DNA of 7,231 bases from Acidobacteriota bacterium (GCA_021779695.1 JAJYAE010000225.1:1-7231), one strand, 5' to 3'. Positions 1-6,335 are shown, numbered from the stretch's first letter. The notes: generated by a model not told the origin, from the sequence alone. Program-made: numbers and translations.

Positions 1-665
1 TACCATAGGATCCCCTGAGTGGCCTGAATGGCGCATAGGATGCCCAGGTACAGCAGTTCCCGGCGGCTGCGGTCGTAGTAGAACAAGCTCAGGAGGATAA
101 GCCCGACCACGCCGATCAGTGGATACCAAGCGTCAACGCGCAGGTCACTCTCGCTTCGAGCCAGGACAAAGACAGCGCGCCGTCCCACCAACGCCTCCTC
201 ATCGCCGGCATGAATCTCCAGAGGGGTCATGGTCCAGATAACATCCCGGTAGGTCATTCGCACGGCGATGGTGTGCGGCTGGGTTTGAAGCGCCGCGAGC
301 GGCAGAGGATATTGCCGGATTGTATTCATGCTGAAAAAGCCAGTCCGTATATCGCCCGCGCCGCCTATTGGCGCTCCGTTCACAAAGAGCTGGTAAGCGC
401 CATCCAGGCTGATTTGTATGGCAGGATGCGCGGTGCCGCGCAGCGAGCTTAAATCCGCATGGCAGCGCGCCCACAGATGCGGCTCTTCAAGGGGTAGCTT
501 CCATTGCGCGGAGGCTTGCCAACCGCTTTCATCGAGAGTTGTTGCGGACCATGCTGGATTGTCGCCCGCGCGCCAGACGCACTGTTGAGGAGAAATCGTA
601 ACAATGCTCTGCGCGAAAGCAGTGACCGGCCAGAGCAACAAGAGAAGCCATACGCGCTTAGACAT
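1..665 (-). CDS. Secreted/membrane sensor protein, 5' part only (probable N-terminus of a second membrane phosphatase)
   Basis: This frame is open from an ATG at 665-663 to the left edge and gives 221 residues with no stop, so the 3' end is missing. The start is well supported: AGGAGT lies 5 bases upstream (671-676) inside the preceding gene, and the two genes overlap by 8 bases. Residues 1-18 form a signal peptide (short basic start, leucine-rich core, cleavage expected after AFA). Residues about 20-170 look like an exported beta-sandwich: LDESGW near 44, LWARCHADL near 64, ISLDGAYQLFVNG near 84. This pattern resembles the sugar-binding jelly-roll seen beside glycosidases and sensor proteins. 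A membrane helix starts near 182 (WYPLIGVVGLILLSLFYY) and another follows near 206. This exported-domain-then-helices layout resembles 7TMR-DISM sensors. Because it is coupled to a SpoIIE phosphatase gene, I infer that the missing C-terminus carries a signalling domain, perhaps also SpoIIE; this cannot be seen here. Confidence 0.8.
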   Translation of the reverse strand, partial: MSKRVWLLLLLWPVTAFAQSIVTISPQQCVWRAGDNPAWSATTLDESGWQASAQWKLPLEEPHLWARCHADLSSLRGTAHPAIQISLDGAYQLFVNGAPIGGAGDIRTGFFSMNTIRQYPLPLAALQTQPHTIAVRMTYRDVIWTMTPLEIHAGDEEALVGRRAVFVLARSESDLRVDAWYPLIGVVGLILLSLFYYDRSRRELLYLGILCAIQATQGILW

Positions 666-2034
666 GGGCCACTCCTACGGGAGCGAAGGTTAGACTCAGC
701 ACGGTGATGTCGTCCTCCTGGCCGAAGAGCTGGGCAGCCTGTGCGATGGACTCCGCTGTGCGGCCGGCGAGGACGGCGGTTCGCTCAAAGCCGAAGAGCT
801 CGCCGGATTGATTGCGCGCCTCGACCACTCCGTCAGTCAGCAGGGTGAGCTTGTCGTCCTGACTCGCTTGAAATGTGAATTCGCAGTAGGAGGTATCGGC
901 CACCAGGCCGAGGGGCAGATTGTTTCCGCAGGCCAGTGGTTCTCCGTTGAGATAGGGAGGGATGTGGCCGGCGTTGGCGGCGGTGTATGTGCCGTCGGGG
1001 CTGGCATGGAGGATGAGGCAGGTGGTAAAGCCTCCGTGGTTGCGGCCGAGGATGCGGCGGTTAAGGCCCGCGAGAAGCTGGGCGGGGCTGGAGGTGGTCT
1101 CAGCGAGCGCGTTGAGGGCGCCGACGAGCAGCGAGACCATCATGGCGGCGGGCATGCCCTTGCCGCTGACGTCTCCGATGGCGATGAGGACGCTGCCATC
1201 GGGACGGGGAAGAATCTGGAAGAAGTCGCCGCCTACTTCTCCGTAGGGCTTGTAGATGGATTCGATCTGGAAGCCGGGCACGGCGGGCGTCTGTTCGGGA
1301 ATGAGGACCTGCTGCACGGCGCGGCTGGCGGCGAGTTCGGAAGCCATGCGCATCTTCTCGTGGCGGTCGCGTATGAGGTCGCGCACGAAGACGGCGAGGA
1401 TGACGGATCCCAGCAGGATCACGACAAAGACCGGGTAGGGCCAAACCCAGCCATCCAGGTCGATGGCCCCTCCGAAGCCGGTGAGGCGTTGGAAGGTGCT
1501 GGAAAGCGGCATGCGCACAAAGAAGTAGCCGAGAAAAACGAAAGCGATCGTTCTGTTGGTGGACGCACGCTGGCGGAGTCCCTGGACAACGAGGATGAAC
1601 AGAGCGACCTCTGAAAAGACGATGGGCCACTCCTGCACAAAGGCCATCGCGGGAAACCAGCCCGCGATCCCGGCAAATAAGTAGATGGGCCAGAAGAACC
1701 GCGTCCACCTGCGATTCCGGATGCGCATCGCCTCGGCTGCGATTTCGACGAACACAACGACGGTGACGGCTCTCACTGTCCATGTCGAACCGCGGAATCC
1801 GAAGTAGGGAGAGAAGTTGTCCACGGCAACAAGGGCAATAAAGATGCCCATGTTGCGAAAGATGCGGAAATCGGGCGCAGCACGCCACAGAGCGAGGTAG
1901 GCCGTTGCCAGGCAGCACAGCAGCACTGCCAGGATCAGGTTCGGCGTGTGCTTCATCTGCTCGGTGAGCGACAGGGGCGTAAAGATCCGGTGCAGGAGGG
2001 GCTCGGATGCGCCGAGGATGAGCGCAGTGGTCAT
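658..2034 (-). CDS. Membrane-anchored SpoIIE/RsbU-family PP2C serine/threonine phosphatase
   Basis: This is a complete 458-residue protein. Residues about 33-218 contain seven hydrophobic segments (near 33-50, 61-79, 86-103, 113-131, 135-152, 161-176 and 197-218), so a 7-TM sensor is likely. A charged linker (221-242), possibly helical, leads into the cytoplasmic phosphatase domain (about 250-452). All the metal-binding landmarks of SpoIIE/RsbU phosphatases are present: GEVGGDFF (D270), IGDVSGKGMPAAM (D288), NAGHIPP at 354, LTDGVVEARN (D401) and QEDDIT (D441/D442). The enzyme should therefore be active. In this family it usually dephosphorylates a STAS anti-anti-sigma protein in partner switching, but no such partner is in this window. 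The ATG at 2034 has AAAGGA 10 bases upstream, and an in-frame TGA about 50 bases upstream rules out a longer form. The stop overlaps the start of the next membrane protein, so the two are probably co-translated. The stimulus is unknown. Confidence 0.93.
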   Translation of the reverse strand: MTTALILGASEPLLHRIFTPLSLTEQMKHTPNLILAVLLCCLATAYLALWRAAPDFRIFRNMGIFIALVAVDNFSPYFGFRGSTWTVRAVTVVVFVEIAAEAMRIRNRRWTRFFWPIYLFAGIAGWFPAMAFVQEWPIVFSEVALFILVVQGLRQRASTNRTIAFVFLGYFFVRMPLSSTFQRLTGFGGAIDLDGWVWPYPVFVVILLGSVILAVFVRDLIRDRHEKMRMASELAASRAVQQVLIPEQTPAVPGFQIESIYKPYGEVGGDFFQILPRPDGSVLIAIGDVSGKGMPAAMMVSLLVGALNALAETTSSPAQLLAGLNRRILGRNHGGFTTCLILHASPDGTYTAANAGHIPPYLNGEPLACGNNLPLGLVADTSYCEFTFQASQDDKLTLLTDGVVEARNQSGELFGFERTAVLAGRTAESIAQAAQLFGQEDDITVLSLTFAPVGVAHV

Positions 2035-2162
2035 GCGAGCGCCATCCTTTCGGGCGCGGGCCTGAGCACAACCTCACGCTCTGACCCGCGGAGGCGCAGC
2101 GCGCGCAGCAAGCCGCAGGCGCACGGGACGCGCTGCATGAGCGGCAGGGGAAGCTTCTTCAT
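2031..2162 (-). CDS. Possible 43-residue leader ORF before the phosphatase gene
   Basis: An ATG at 2162-2160 opens a 43-codon frame. Its TGA overlaps the phosphatase ATG in the classic ATGA arrangement (2034-2031). The product begins MKKLPLPLMQRV, is rich in arginine and leucine, and shows no domain. There is no ribosome binding site before the ATG. A promoter-like TACAAT lies only about 11 bases upstream, so the ORF would be nearly leaderless. It could be a coupling leader peptide, or an accident of GC-rich sequence. I lean towards accident, but the exact stop/start overlap is worth recording. Confidence 0.2.
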   Translation of the reverse strand: MKKLPLPLMQRVPCACGLLRALRLRGSEREVVLRPAPERMALA

Positions 2163-2326
2163 GTGATTGCTGATTGTATGACAGAGACGAGCGGATTGCC
2201 GACCCTGATTTGCGCAGGATCAGAAGGAAGACATTCGAAGAAAAGAACTGGGGGGCCGAGGTATCCGATGGACTGGCCGGTGGAGTTGCACTGGCAGAGC
2301 CAGGCATTGCATGCAGCCGACTCTCG
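2035..2326. other. 292-base gap between the 111-residue hypothetical and the phosphatase gene
   Basis: No convincing full-length gene is visible on either strand. The gap contains the phosphatase ribosome binding site (2045-2050), the weak 43-codon leader ORF, a candidate promoter, and a small perfect hairpin (2291-2303, five-base arms CTGGC/GCCAG around AGA) just downstream of the hypothetical gene's stop. The hairpin has no T-tract after it, so it is not a convincing terminator. I saw no tRNA or riboswitch-like structure. Confidence 0.5.
2173..2202 (-). promoter_or_regulatory. Candidate sigma70-type promoter for the phosphatase operon
   Basis: Reading the minus strand, TCGGCA (2202-2197) and TACAAT (2178-2173) are separated by 18 bases. 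The -10 matches consensus at 5 of 6 positions and the -35 at 4 of 6. It lies about 140 bases before the phosphatase start, in the only sizeable gap upstream of that gene. It was found by eye, so a chance match is possible. Confidence 0.3.
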
Positions 2327-2662
2327 CTATTTGCTCCCACCTGGCTCTGCGTCCGAGCCGCCTTTGCTGCTCTCCTCGTCGCCTTCAACGGAGATGCGGA
2401 GGGAGCGGAGGAAGTTGACGTCGCTGTGGGTAAACGGACCGGAGTCCGCTGCACCTTCGCCCAGTTCGCTGGCTGCAGCTTCCTCTTCCGACACTTCATT
2501 CAGACCGATAGTGGCCTCCAGCATCAGCAGCACATCAAAGCCATATTTCCGGATATCCTGCACAACCCCGGCGATCTGTTCGCTTTCAATCACCGACTCG
2601 TGGATGGCTTCACCGAGTTGCTGAATCAATTCGCGCAGATGGGCGTCACGACGGGATGCCAA
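2327..2662 (-). CDS. Conserved-looking small acidic protein of unknown function, TTG start
   Basis: The gene encodes 111 residues. The start codon is TTG (2662-2660), chosen because a near-perfect ribosome binding site, GGAGGT, lies 5 bases upstream (2668-2673) and no ATG is available near the N-terminus. Residues 5-53 look like amphipathic helices: HLRELIQQLGEAIHES, then SEQIAGVVQDIRKYGFDVLL. Residues 58-75 are acidic and alanine-rich, and the C-terminus (93-111) is glycine/serine/glutamate-rich and probably disordered. There is no signal peptide, membrane helix, cysteine or recognisable catalytic motif, so it is probably a small cytosolic, helical, perhaps oligomeric protein. It is transcribed towards the phosphatase operon but separated from it by 292 bases. 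A competing open frame on the plus strand covers the same DNA, but its translation is incoherent and lacks a comparable ribosome binding site. I do not recognise a named family. Confidence 0.72.
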   Translation of the reverse strand: MASRRDAHLRELIQQLGEAIHESVIESEQIAGVVQDIRKYGFDVLLMLEATIGLNEVSEEEAAASELGEGAADSGPFTHSDVNFLRSLRISVEGDEESSKGGSDAEPGGSK

Positions 2663-2667
2663 GGGCT

Positions 2668-2673
2668 ACCTCC
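2668..2673 (-). promoter_or_regulatory. Strong Shine-Dalgarno site that fixes a TTG start
   Basis: The minus strand reads GGAGGT, then five bases (AGCCC), then TTG. This is close to perfect complementarity to the 16S 3' end at good spacing. It is the main reason for placing the start of the 111-residue protein at the TTG. Confidence 0.7.
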
Positions 2674-2818
2674 GGTTTGGCGCCGGCGCAATGGAAAGCC
2701 GCGGGAGCGCTCAGGTTCTCATTACATTACTGCCAGTCGGACGCCGGGGGCAACCGCTCTGTCGCGGATTTCTGAGCCAGGCGCGACCCGGTGGGGCACT
2801 GCTACCATCATATCGAAG

Positions 2819-3211
2819 ATGAAACCGGAAAAAATCGGACGCGTGCTGGGCGTCGGTCTGCGCGTGGCGGGCCGCGTCGCCAGCGAGCGGATGAGCAGCG
2901 CGCCTGCCGCCGCGCCCCAACCCGCCAGCTCCCGCAGCACAGCCCAATCAGCAGGCCGCGCCAGTCAGGGCGTCGTCCGCGGCGTCGGCGGATTCCTGCG
3001 GCCCTTCGCCCGCGTCGGTGGAACCATCTGGCTGGAAGTCACCGGCGTCTTCTTTTTCCTGCCTGTGCTGGTTTTTGCGCCGCGCCTCTGGATCAGCCGG
3101 GCAAGCTGGCAGCATGGGCCGGACCACCGAACCTTTGTCTCCGCAGCGGTCATCGTCGTGGTCTTCTTCTACCTCGGCGTCACGTCGTTCCTGCGAGCGC
3201 GCCGGCGGTAA
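2819..3211 (+). CDS. Two-TM membrane protein of unknown function
   Basis: From the ATG at 2819 the frame gives 130 residues. The N-terminal third (1-50) is basic and then Ala/Ser/Pro/Gln-rich (SSAPAAAPQPASS region) and looks like a flexible cytoplasmic tail. Residues 51-68 (GVVRGVGGFLRPFARVGG) may be an amphipathic, glycine-rich segment. Two membrane helices follow, at about 70-90 (IWLEVTGVFFFLPVLVF) and 106-125 (FVSAAVIVVVFFYLGVTSFL), and the protein ends in the basic tail RARRR, so both termini are probably cytoplasmic. The ribosome binding site is weak (GAAG directly before ATG). The frame stays open upstream to 2174, but that part runs antisense to the 111-residue gene and reads as low-coherence sequence, so I place the start here, where hydropathy and composition become protein-like. 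Its last 43 bases overlap the convergent 71-residue gene. I recognise no named family. Confidence 0.68.
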   Translation: MKPEKIGRVLGVGLRVAGRVASERMSSAPAAAPQPASSRSTAQSAGRASQGVVRGVGGFLRPFARVGGTIWLEVTGVFFFLPVLVFAPRLWISRASWQHGPDHRTFVSAAVIVVVFFYLGVTSFLRARRR

Positions 3212-3384
3212 AATGCGGCTGCGTGCGGGTCGAAGGGGCGCGTGAAATGCCAGATGGCGAGAGCCAGAGCCAGCATGCCGAGCGCGTAAGCCAGAACGGC
3301 CAAGTGTCCCGTATGAATGCGCCAGCCGCGATACAAGGCAAATGCCGCAGCCAGAAGCATCACGATTCCGCGAGGATGATTCAT
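3169..3384 (-). CDS. Small two-TM membrane protein of unknown function
   Basis: The gene encodes 71 residues from an ATG at 3384 with a good ribosome binding site, GGAAGA, 6 bases upstream (3391-3396). Two hydrophobic segments are visible, at about 6-19 (short, GIVMLLAAAFALYRG) and 26-46 (GHLAVLAYALGMLALALAIW). An FDPHAAAFYRRRARR tail follows that is probably cytoplasmic by the positive-inside rule. It lies 74 bases downstream of the CDP-alcohol phosphatidyltransferase-like gene on the same strand and may be cotranscribed with it. The C-terminal coding end overlaps the convergent two-TM gene by 43 bases, so one of the two tails might be mis-assigned. The ribosome binding site and hydropathy favour a real gene. 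No function can be assigned. Confidence 0.6.
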   Translation of the reverse strand: MNHPRGIVMLLAAAFALYRGWRIHTGHLAVLAYALGMLALALAIWHFTRPFDPHAAAFYRRRARRNDVTPR

Positions 3385-3458
3385 TCTTGATCTTCCATTG
3401 TCCTATGATGCGCAGCGACACGCACCTGCAGCTGCAAGACATGCCTCTGCACACTTCA

Positions 3459-4076
3459 CTACGGTGTAGACTCCCCCAGACTGAGCGGGTCCAGAAGCTC
3501 GCGGCGCAGCCGCAGCGCGGCCGCCACAGACTTCACGTCGCGAACCCAGCGCGGCAGAAGCATTGACATGACGAGCCCCTCGGCGTCGCAGACCAGGCCC
3601 CAGGCCAGCGCGAGAGTGATGAGCCAGTCAATGCCGCCGAAACAAAGAAGCGTCAGCGCCGCAGCCGCCAGCAGAATGCCCCATGCTTTTGCGGAGTAGG
3701 CGTGATAGCTGGCGATGCGGCGATACCGCACCAGTTCAAACAGCATGCGTCCGGCATCCAGCGCCAGAACCGCAGTCAGCAAGCCCAGGTGGTGTCGCAG
3801 CACGGTCCCGTGGCGAAGCACAATCGCCACCAGCACTCCAAGATAGAAGCACATATCTGCAACGGAATCCGCCAGGCGCAACCCGTCGGTCGCTGTGCCC
3901 CAGCGGCGGGCAAGCACTCCATCGTAGACATCGGAAAGAAATCCAAAGGCAATCAGGCAGCCCAGCACAATCTGCGGCTGAGTCATGCGCCACGCCGCGA
4001 GCGGCACGAGCAACGCAAGGGACGCGCGCAGCAATACCATCGACCAGGGAATCTGCTGCTTCAGGTTCAGGGTCAT
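3459..4076 (-). CDS. CDP-alcohol phosphatidyltransferase family membrane protein
   Basis: The protein has 205 residues, close to PgsA-type enzymes (about 180-200). These integral membrane enzymes move a phosphatidyl group from a CDP-linked donor to an alcohol (glycerol-3-phosphate, inositol, serine and others). The signature lies at residues 49-74: SDVYDGVLARRWG, then LRLADSVAD. The first Asp (D49), the DG (52-53) and AR (56-57) pairs, and the last two Asp residues (D70, D74) keep canonical spacing. The family's conserved Gly, expected at 66, is Leu; a Gly sits one residue earlier at 65. Several hydrophobic helices surround the motif (about 12-30, 37-48, 76-90, 97-110, 132-148, 151-172). The ATG at 4076 has AGGGG 6 bases upstream (4083-4087). 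The frame is open upstream to 4619, but that is antisense to gcvT and is rejected. The substrate cannot be told from sequence, and a divergent subfamily is likely. Confidence 0.85.
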   Translation of the reverse strand: MTLNLKQQIPWSMVLLRASLALLVPLAAWRMTQPQIVLGCLIAFGFLSDVYDGVLARRWGTATDGLRLADSVADMCFYLGVLVAIVLRHGTVLRHHLGLLTAVLALDAGRMLFELVRYRRIASYHAYSAKAWGILLAAAALTLLCFGGIDWLITLALAWGLVCDAEGLVMSMLLPRWVRDVKSVAAALRLRRELLDPLSLGESTP

Positions 4077-4098
4077 CTTGCACCCCTGGCGGCTTGAA

Positions 4099-4120
4099 CG
4101 AGCCAGTTTGACCCGGCTCG
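4099..4120. repeat. Inverted repeat around the gcvT -35 element
   Basis: Perfect six-base arms CGAGCC (4099-4104) and GGCTCG (4115-4120) flank a 10-base centre that contains the putative -35 TTGACC of gcvT. The position would suit an operator, but short GC-rich inverted repeats arise often by chance in this DNA. Confidence 0.3.
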
Positions 4121-4136
4121 GACGCCGACCTATCGT
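4108..4136 (+). promoter_or_regulatory. Sigma70-type promoter for gcvT
   Basis: TTGACC (4108-4113) and TATCGT (4131-4136) are separated by exactly 17 bases. They match consensus at 5 of 6 and 4 of 6 positions. Transcription would begin near 4143, leaving a leader of about 30 bases, too short for a glycine riboswitch. The promoter lies in the 96-base divergent spacer between gcvT and the phosphatidyltransferase-like gene. Confidence 0.55.
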
Positions 4137-4172
4137 TAAGTACGAGATTACGACGTTTTGGGAGAAGAAACG

Positions 4173-5321
4173 ATGACGACACCCGAGGCACCGGCAGTTG
4201 CAGCCCTGAAAAAGACGGCCCTCAACGCGACGCACCGCGCCGCGAAAGCAAAGATGGTGGATTTTGGCGGCTGGGATATGCCGGTGGAGTATCCGGGGAA
4301 TGGCGGCGGTTTGATTGCTGAACACATGGCCGTGCGCACCGGCGTCGGGCTCTTTGATGTGAGTCACATGGGTGAGATCCAGTTCCGTGGCCCCGGTTCT
4401 CTCGCCGCCGTCCAGCGAATCACAATGAACGATGCCTCGCGGCTCAGGGATGGGCAGGCGCACTACTCCGCCCTGCTCACGCCCCAGGGCACCTTCGTCG
4501 ACGACATCCTCGTTCATCGCCTCGGCGAGAATGACTACCTGCTGGTCGTCAACGCAGGTACCAAGGATAAGGACTTCACCTGGATCCGCCAGCAGGTCGC
4601 AGGCATGCCGGGAATTCACCTGAGCGACTACTCGACCTACTACTCACAACTGGCCGTGCAGGGGCCGCGTGCACTGGAAACCCTCAAGAAGCTCACCAAA
4701 GTGGACCTGTCTGCAATCCGAAACTACTGGTTCACCTGGGGCACCGTAGCAGGCGTGCCCAATGTGCTGATCGCCCGTACAGGCTACTCCGGCGAAGATG
4801 GCTTCGAGCTGTACCTTCCCGCCGATGAAGCCACTACGGTCAAGGTTTGGCAGGCCCTGTTAGAAGCCGGCGCGGAGTTCGCGATCCGGCCCTGCGGCCT
4901 CGGCGCGCGCAATACGCTGCGCCTCGAAGCAGGCATGAGTCTCTACGGCCACGAGATTGGCGAGGAGATTAACGTGCTGGAGGCAGGACTCGATCGCTGG
5001 CTCAAACTCGACAAGGGCGACTTCATCGGCCGCGACGCGCTGCTGGCTGTGCAGCAGCGGGGCGGCCCAACGCGCAAAATCATTGGCCTGGAAATGGTGG
5101 AGCGTGGCATCGCCCGGGACGGATATACCGTTCATTCCCTCTCCGGAGAAATGATCGGTCGCGTCACCTCGGGCTCGCCCGCACCCTTCCTCAAGACCAA
5201 CATCGCCATGGCGCTCGTGGAGGCGGCCGCCGCATCAGACAACGAGATGATCGTCGAGTGCCGCGGCAATCGCGTCAAGGCCAGGCGCGTCCCCCTACCG
5301 TTCTACAAGCGCGCAAAATAG
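4173..5321 (+). CDS. gcvT: Aminomethyltransferase, glycine cleavage system T-protein
   Basis: This is a complete 382-residue protein. T-protein takes the aminomethyl group from lipoyl-H-protein and transfers the one-carbon unit to tetrahydrofolate, giving 5,10-methylene-THF and ammonia in the cytoplasm. Family hallmarks in order are [11 protein letters not shown] (30-40), DVSHMGEI (62-69), FVDDILVH (108-115, where the catalytic Asp lies), [11 protein letters not shown] (124-134), [14 protein letters not shown] (201-214), [18 protein letters not shown] (244-261) and [10 protein letters not shown] (331-340) near the C-terminal domain. The ATG at 4173 has GGAGAAG at 4161-4167; a TTG at 4158 is in frame but would overlap that site. 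The roughly 14-residue N-terminal extension before the family core is mildly longer than in many bacteria. No gcvH or gcvP follows; the next gene converges with only 12 bases between stops, so gcvT appears to be monocistronic here. Confidence 0.96.
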   Translation: MTTPEAPAVAALKKTALNATHRAAKAKMVDFGGWDMPVEYPGNGGGLIAEHMAVRTGVGLFDVSHMGEIQFRGPGSLAAVQRITMNDASRLRDGQAHYSALLTPQGTFVDDILVHRLGENDYLLVVNAGTKDKDFTWIRQQVAGMPGIHLSDYSTYYSQLAVQGPRALETLKKLTKVDLSAIRNYWFTWGTVAGVPNVLIARTGYSGEDGFELYLPADEATTVKVWQALLEAGAEFAIRPCGLGARNTLRLEAGMSLYGHEIGEEINVLEAGLDRWLKLDKGDFIGRDALLAVQQRGGPTRKIIGLEMVERGIARDGYTVHSLSGEMIGRVTSGSPAPFLKTNIAMALVEAAAASDNEMIVECRGNRVKARRVPLPFYKRAK

Positions 5322-5333
5322 CCTGCTCTTCGA

Positions 5334-6272
5334 TCAGTCTGCCTGGGGTTTCTCGCGCCTTGTGCCGGATTGCACCGCAGCCAGCACATGGCGTCGAAAC
5401 TCCTGCGCCAGTCCTTGCGGGCCGGGGCTCGCCGCAAAAGCAATCAGAAACTCGCGGTGAATCCGCAACCCCTCCACCGCAACAATCTTGAAGCTCTTCC
5501 CGGTCCGGAGATCCTTTGAGATTGCCCAGCGTGAAATGAATCCCGCCCCAAGTCCTGCCTCCACCGCAGACTTGATCGCCTCTGTCGAATCCAGCTCCAT
5601 GGCGATGCGCAGTGCGGCCCGCTTGATGTGATGGCGCTCCAGCGCTAGCTCCAGAACGCGCCGCGAGCCGGAGCCGCGCTCCCGCATCAGCAGCGGCGCA
5701 GCCGTCAACTCCCCTGCCTCAATTGAGCCGCGTTCAGCCCACTCGTGGGAGGCAGGTGCAATCAGCACCAGTTCGTCCACGAGGAAGGGCTCAGTGCGCA
5801 CGTCGCGGCTGTGCGCAGGACCTTCAATCAGCCCCAGCGCAATCTGCTGCTGAAGAATTGCAGCAACAATATGCTCCGTATTCCCGCTGATAAGCGACGG
5901 TTGAACCCGTGGTCGCTCGCTGCAAAAGCTGCCCAGCAGCCTTGGCAGCACATATTGCGCAATCGTCGTCGAGGCACCCAGCGCCAGATGCCCGGCATGT
6001 TCGCCGCTGAACGCCGTCACCCGCTGCTCGGCCTCGATCAGCAACGCATGCACGCGCTGGGCATATTCACGCAGCGCGGTCCCCGCGGCCGTCAGAGAGA
6101 TGCGCGAGCCCGCCCGGTCAAAAAGCTGGACCCCGAGATCCTCTTCCAGAGCCTTGATCTGCAGGCTCACCGCAGGTTGCGTCAGGTAAAGCTCTTCCGC
6201 CGCCTTGCGAAAGCTGAGCTGCTCCGCAACTGCGCGAAAAACCACCAGGCGAAAGTTTTCAAGGCTCGTCAT
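5334..6272 (-). CDS. LysR-family transcriptional regulator
   Basis: The protein has 312 residues, typical for LysR regulators. The N-terminal winged helix-turn-helix is clear at about 5-63: ENFRLVVFRAVAEQLSF, then KAAEELYLTQPAVSLQIKALE and the wing LGVQLFDRAGSRISLTAAG. A linker helix (about 64-90) leads to a periplasmic-binding-protein-like effector domain (92-300). The segment ELDSTEAIKSAVEAGLGAGFIS (226-247) is typical of the CysB/CbbR/YeiE-like branch. The only cysteine is C117, so OxyR-type disulfide sensing is unlikely. I chose the ATG at 6272 because the conserved N-terminus starts there; an in-frame GTG at 6314 adds 14 non-conserved residues, and neither has a good ribosome binding site. 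The gene follows osmC on the same strand (63 bases between) and may be cotranscribed with it. It lacks the usual divergent target gene, and its effector is unknown. Confidence 0.93.
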   Translation of the reverse strand: MTSLENFRLVVFRAVAEQLSFRKAAEELYLTQPAVSLQIKALEEDLGVQLFDRAGSRISLTAAGTALREYAQRVHALLIEAEQRVTAFSGEHAGHLALGASTTIAQYVLPRLLGSFCSERPRVQPSLISGNTEHIVAAILQQQIALGLIEGPAHSRDVRTEPFLVDELVLIAPASHEWAERGSIEAGELTAAPLLMRERGSGSRRVLELALERHHIKRAALRIAMELDSTEAIKSAVEAGLGAGFISRWAISKDLRTGKSFKIVAVEGLRIHREFLIAFAASPGPQGLAQEFRRHVLAAVQSGTRREKPQAD

Positions 6273-6335
6273 GGCACTTATTAGACCATCGCAAGCCTCT
6301 TTCACCGGGCTCACGGAAGCAGCTCGATCTCGAAC

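Noticed and set aside
808..1614. Long plus-strand open frame (268 codons)
   Set aside because: It is antisense to the phosphatase, whose catalytic motifs are all intact. Its translation is a Gly/Glu/Asp/His-rich string without domain features, a typical shadow of high-GC coding DNA.
1100..2077. Minus-strand open frame of 325 codons overlapping the phosphatase
   Set aside because: It is Arg/Pro/His-rich, frame-shifted relative to the real gene and shows no motif; a shadow frame.
2291..2303. Hairpin downstream of the 111-residue gene as a terminator
   Set aside because: It has only five-base arms and no T-tract on the minus strand, so a Rho-independent terminator is not supported.
2174..2818. 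Upstream extension of the 130-residue membrane protein to a 345-residue protein
   Set aside because: The extension lies antisense to the 111-residue gene, which has a much better ribosome binding site and coherent helical sequence. The extension reads as incoherent sequence.
3427..3436. Ten-base palindrome TGCAGCTGCA between the phosphatidyltransferase-like and 71-residue genes
   Set aside because: It is short, single-copy in the window as far as I can see, and not placed against a recognisable promoter; chance is likely.
4158..4172. TTG start for gcvT five codons upstream
   Set aside because: It would place the start before the GGAGAAG ribosome binding site that serves the ATG at 4173.
4077..4619. 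Longer N-terminus for the CDP-alcohol phosphatidyltransferase-like protein
   Set aside because: It would run antisense through the start and first third of gcvT. The ATG at 4076 has AGGGG at good spacing and begins the expected family length.
5334..6272. LysR protein as an OxyR peroxide sensor because of the nearby OsmC gene
   Set aside because: Only one cysteine (C117) is present; the two-cysteine switch in the effector domain is missing.
5745..6284. Plus-strand open frame over the LysR gene (179 codons)
   Set aside because: It is antisense to a clear LysR protein; it is Arg/Gln-rich with no recognisable motif.
6273..6314. GTG start for the LysR gene 14 codons upstream
   Set aside because: The added residues are not like the conserved LysR N-terminus, and no ribosome binding site precedes the GTG.
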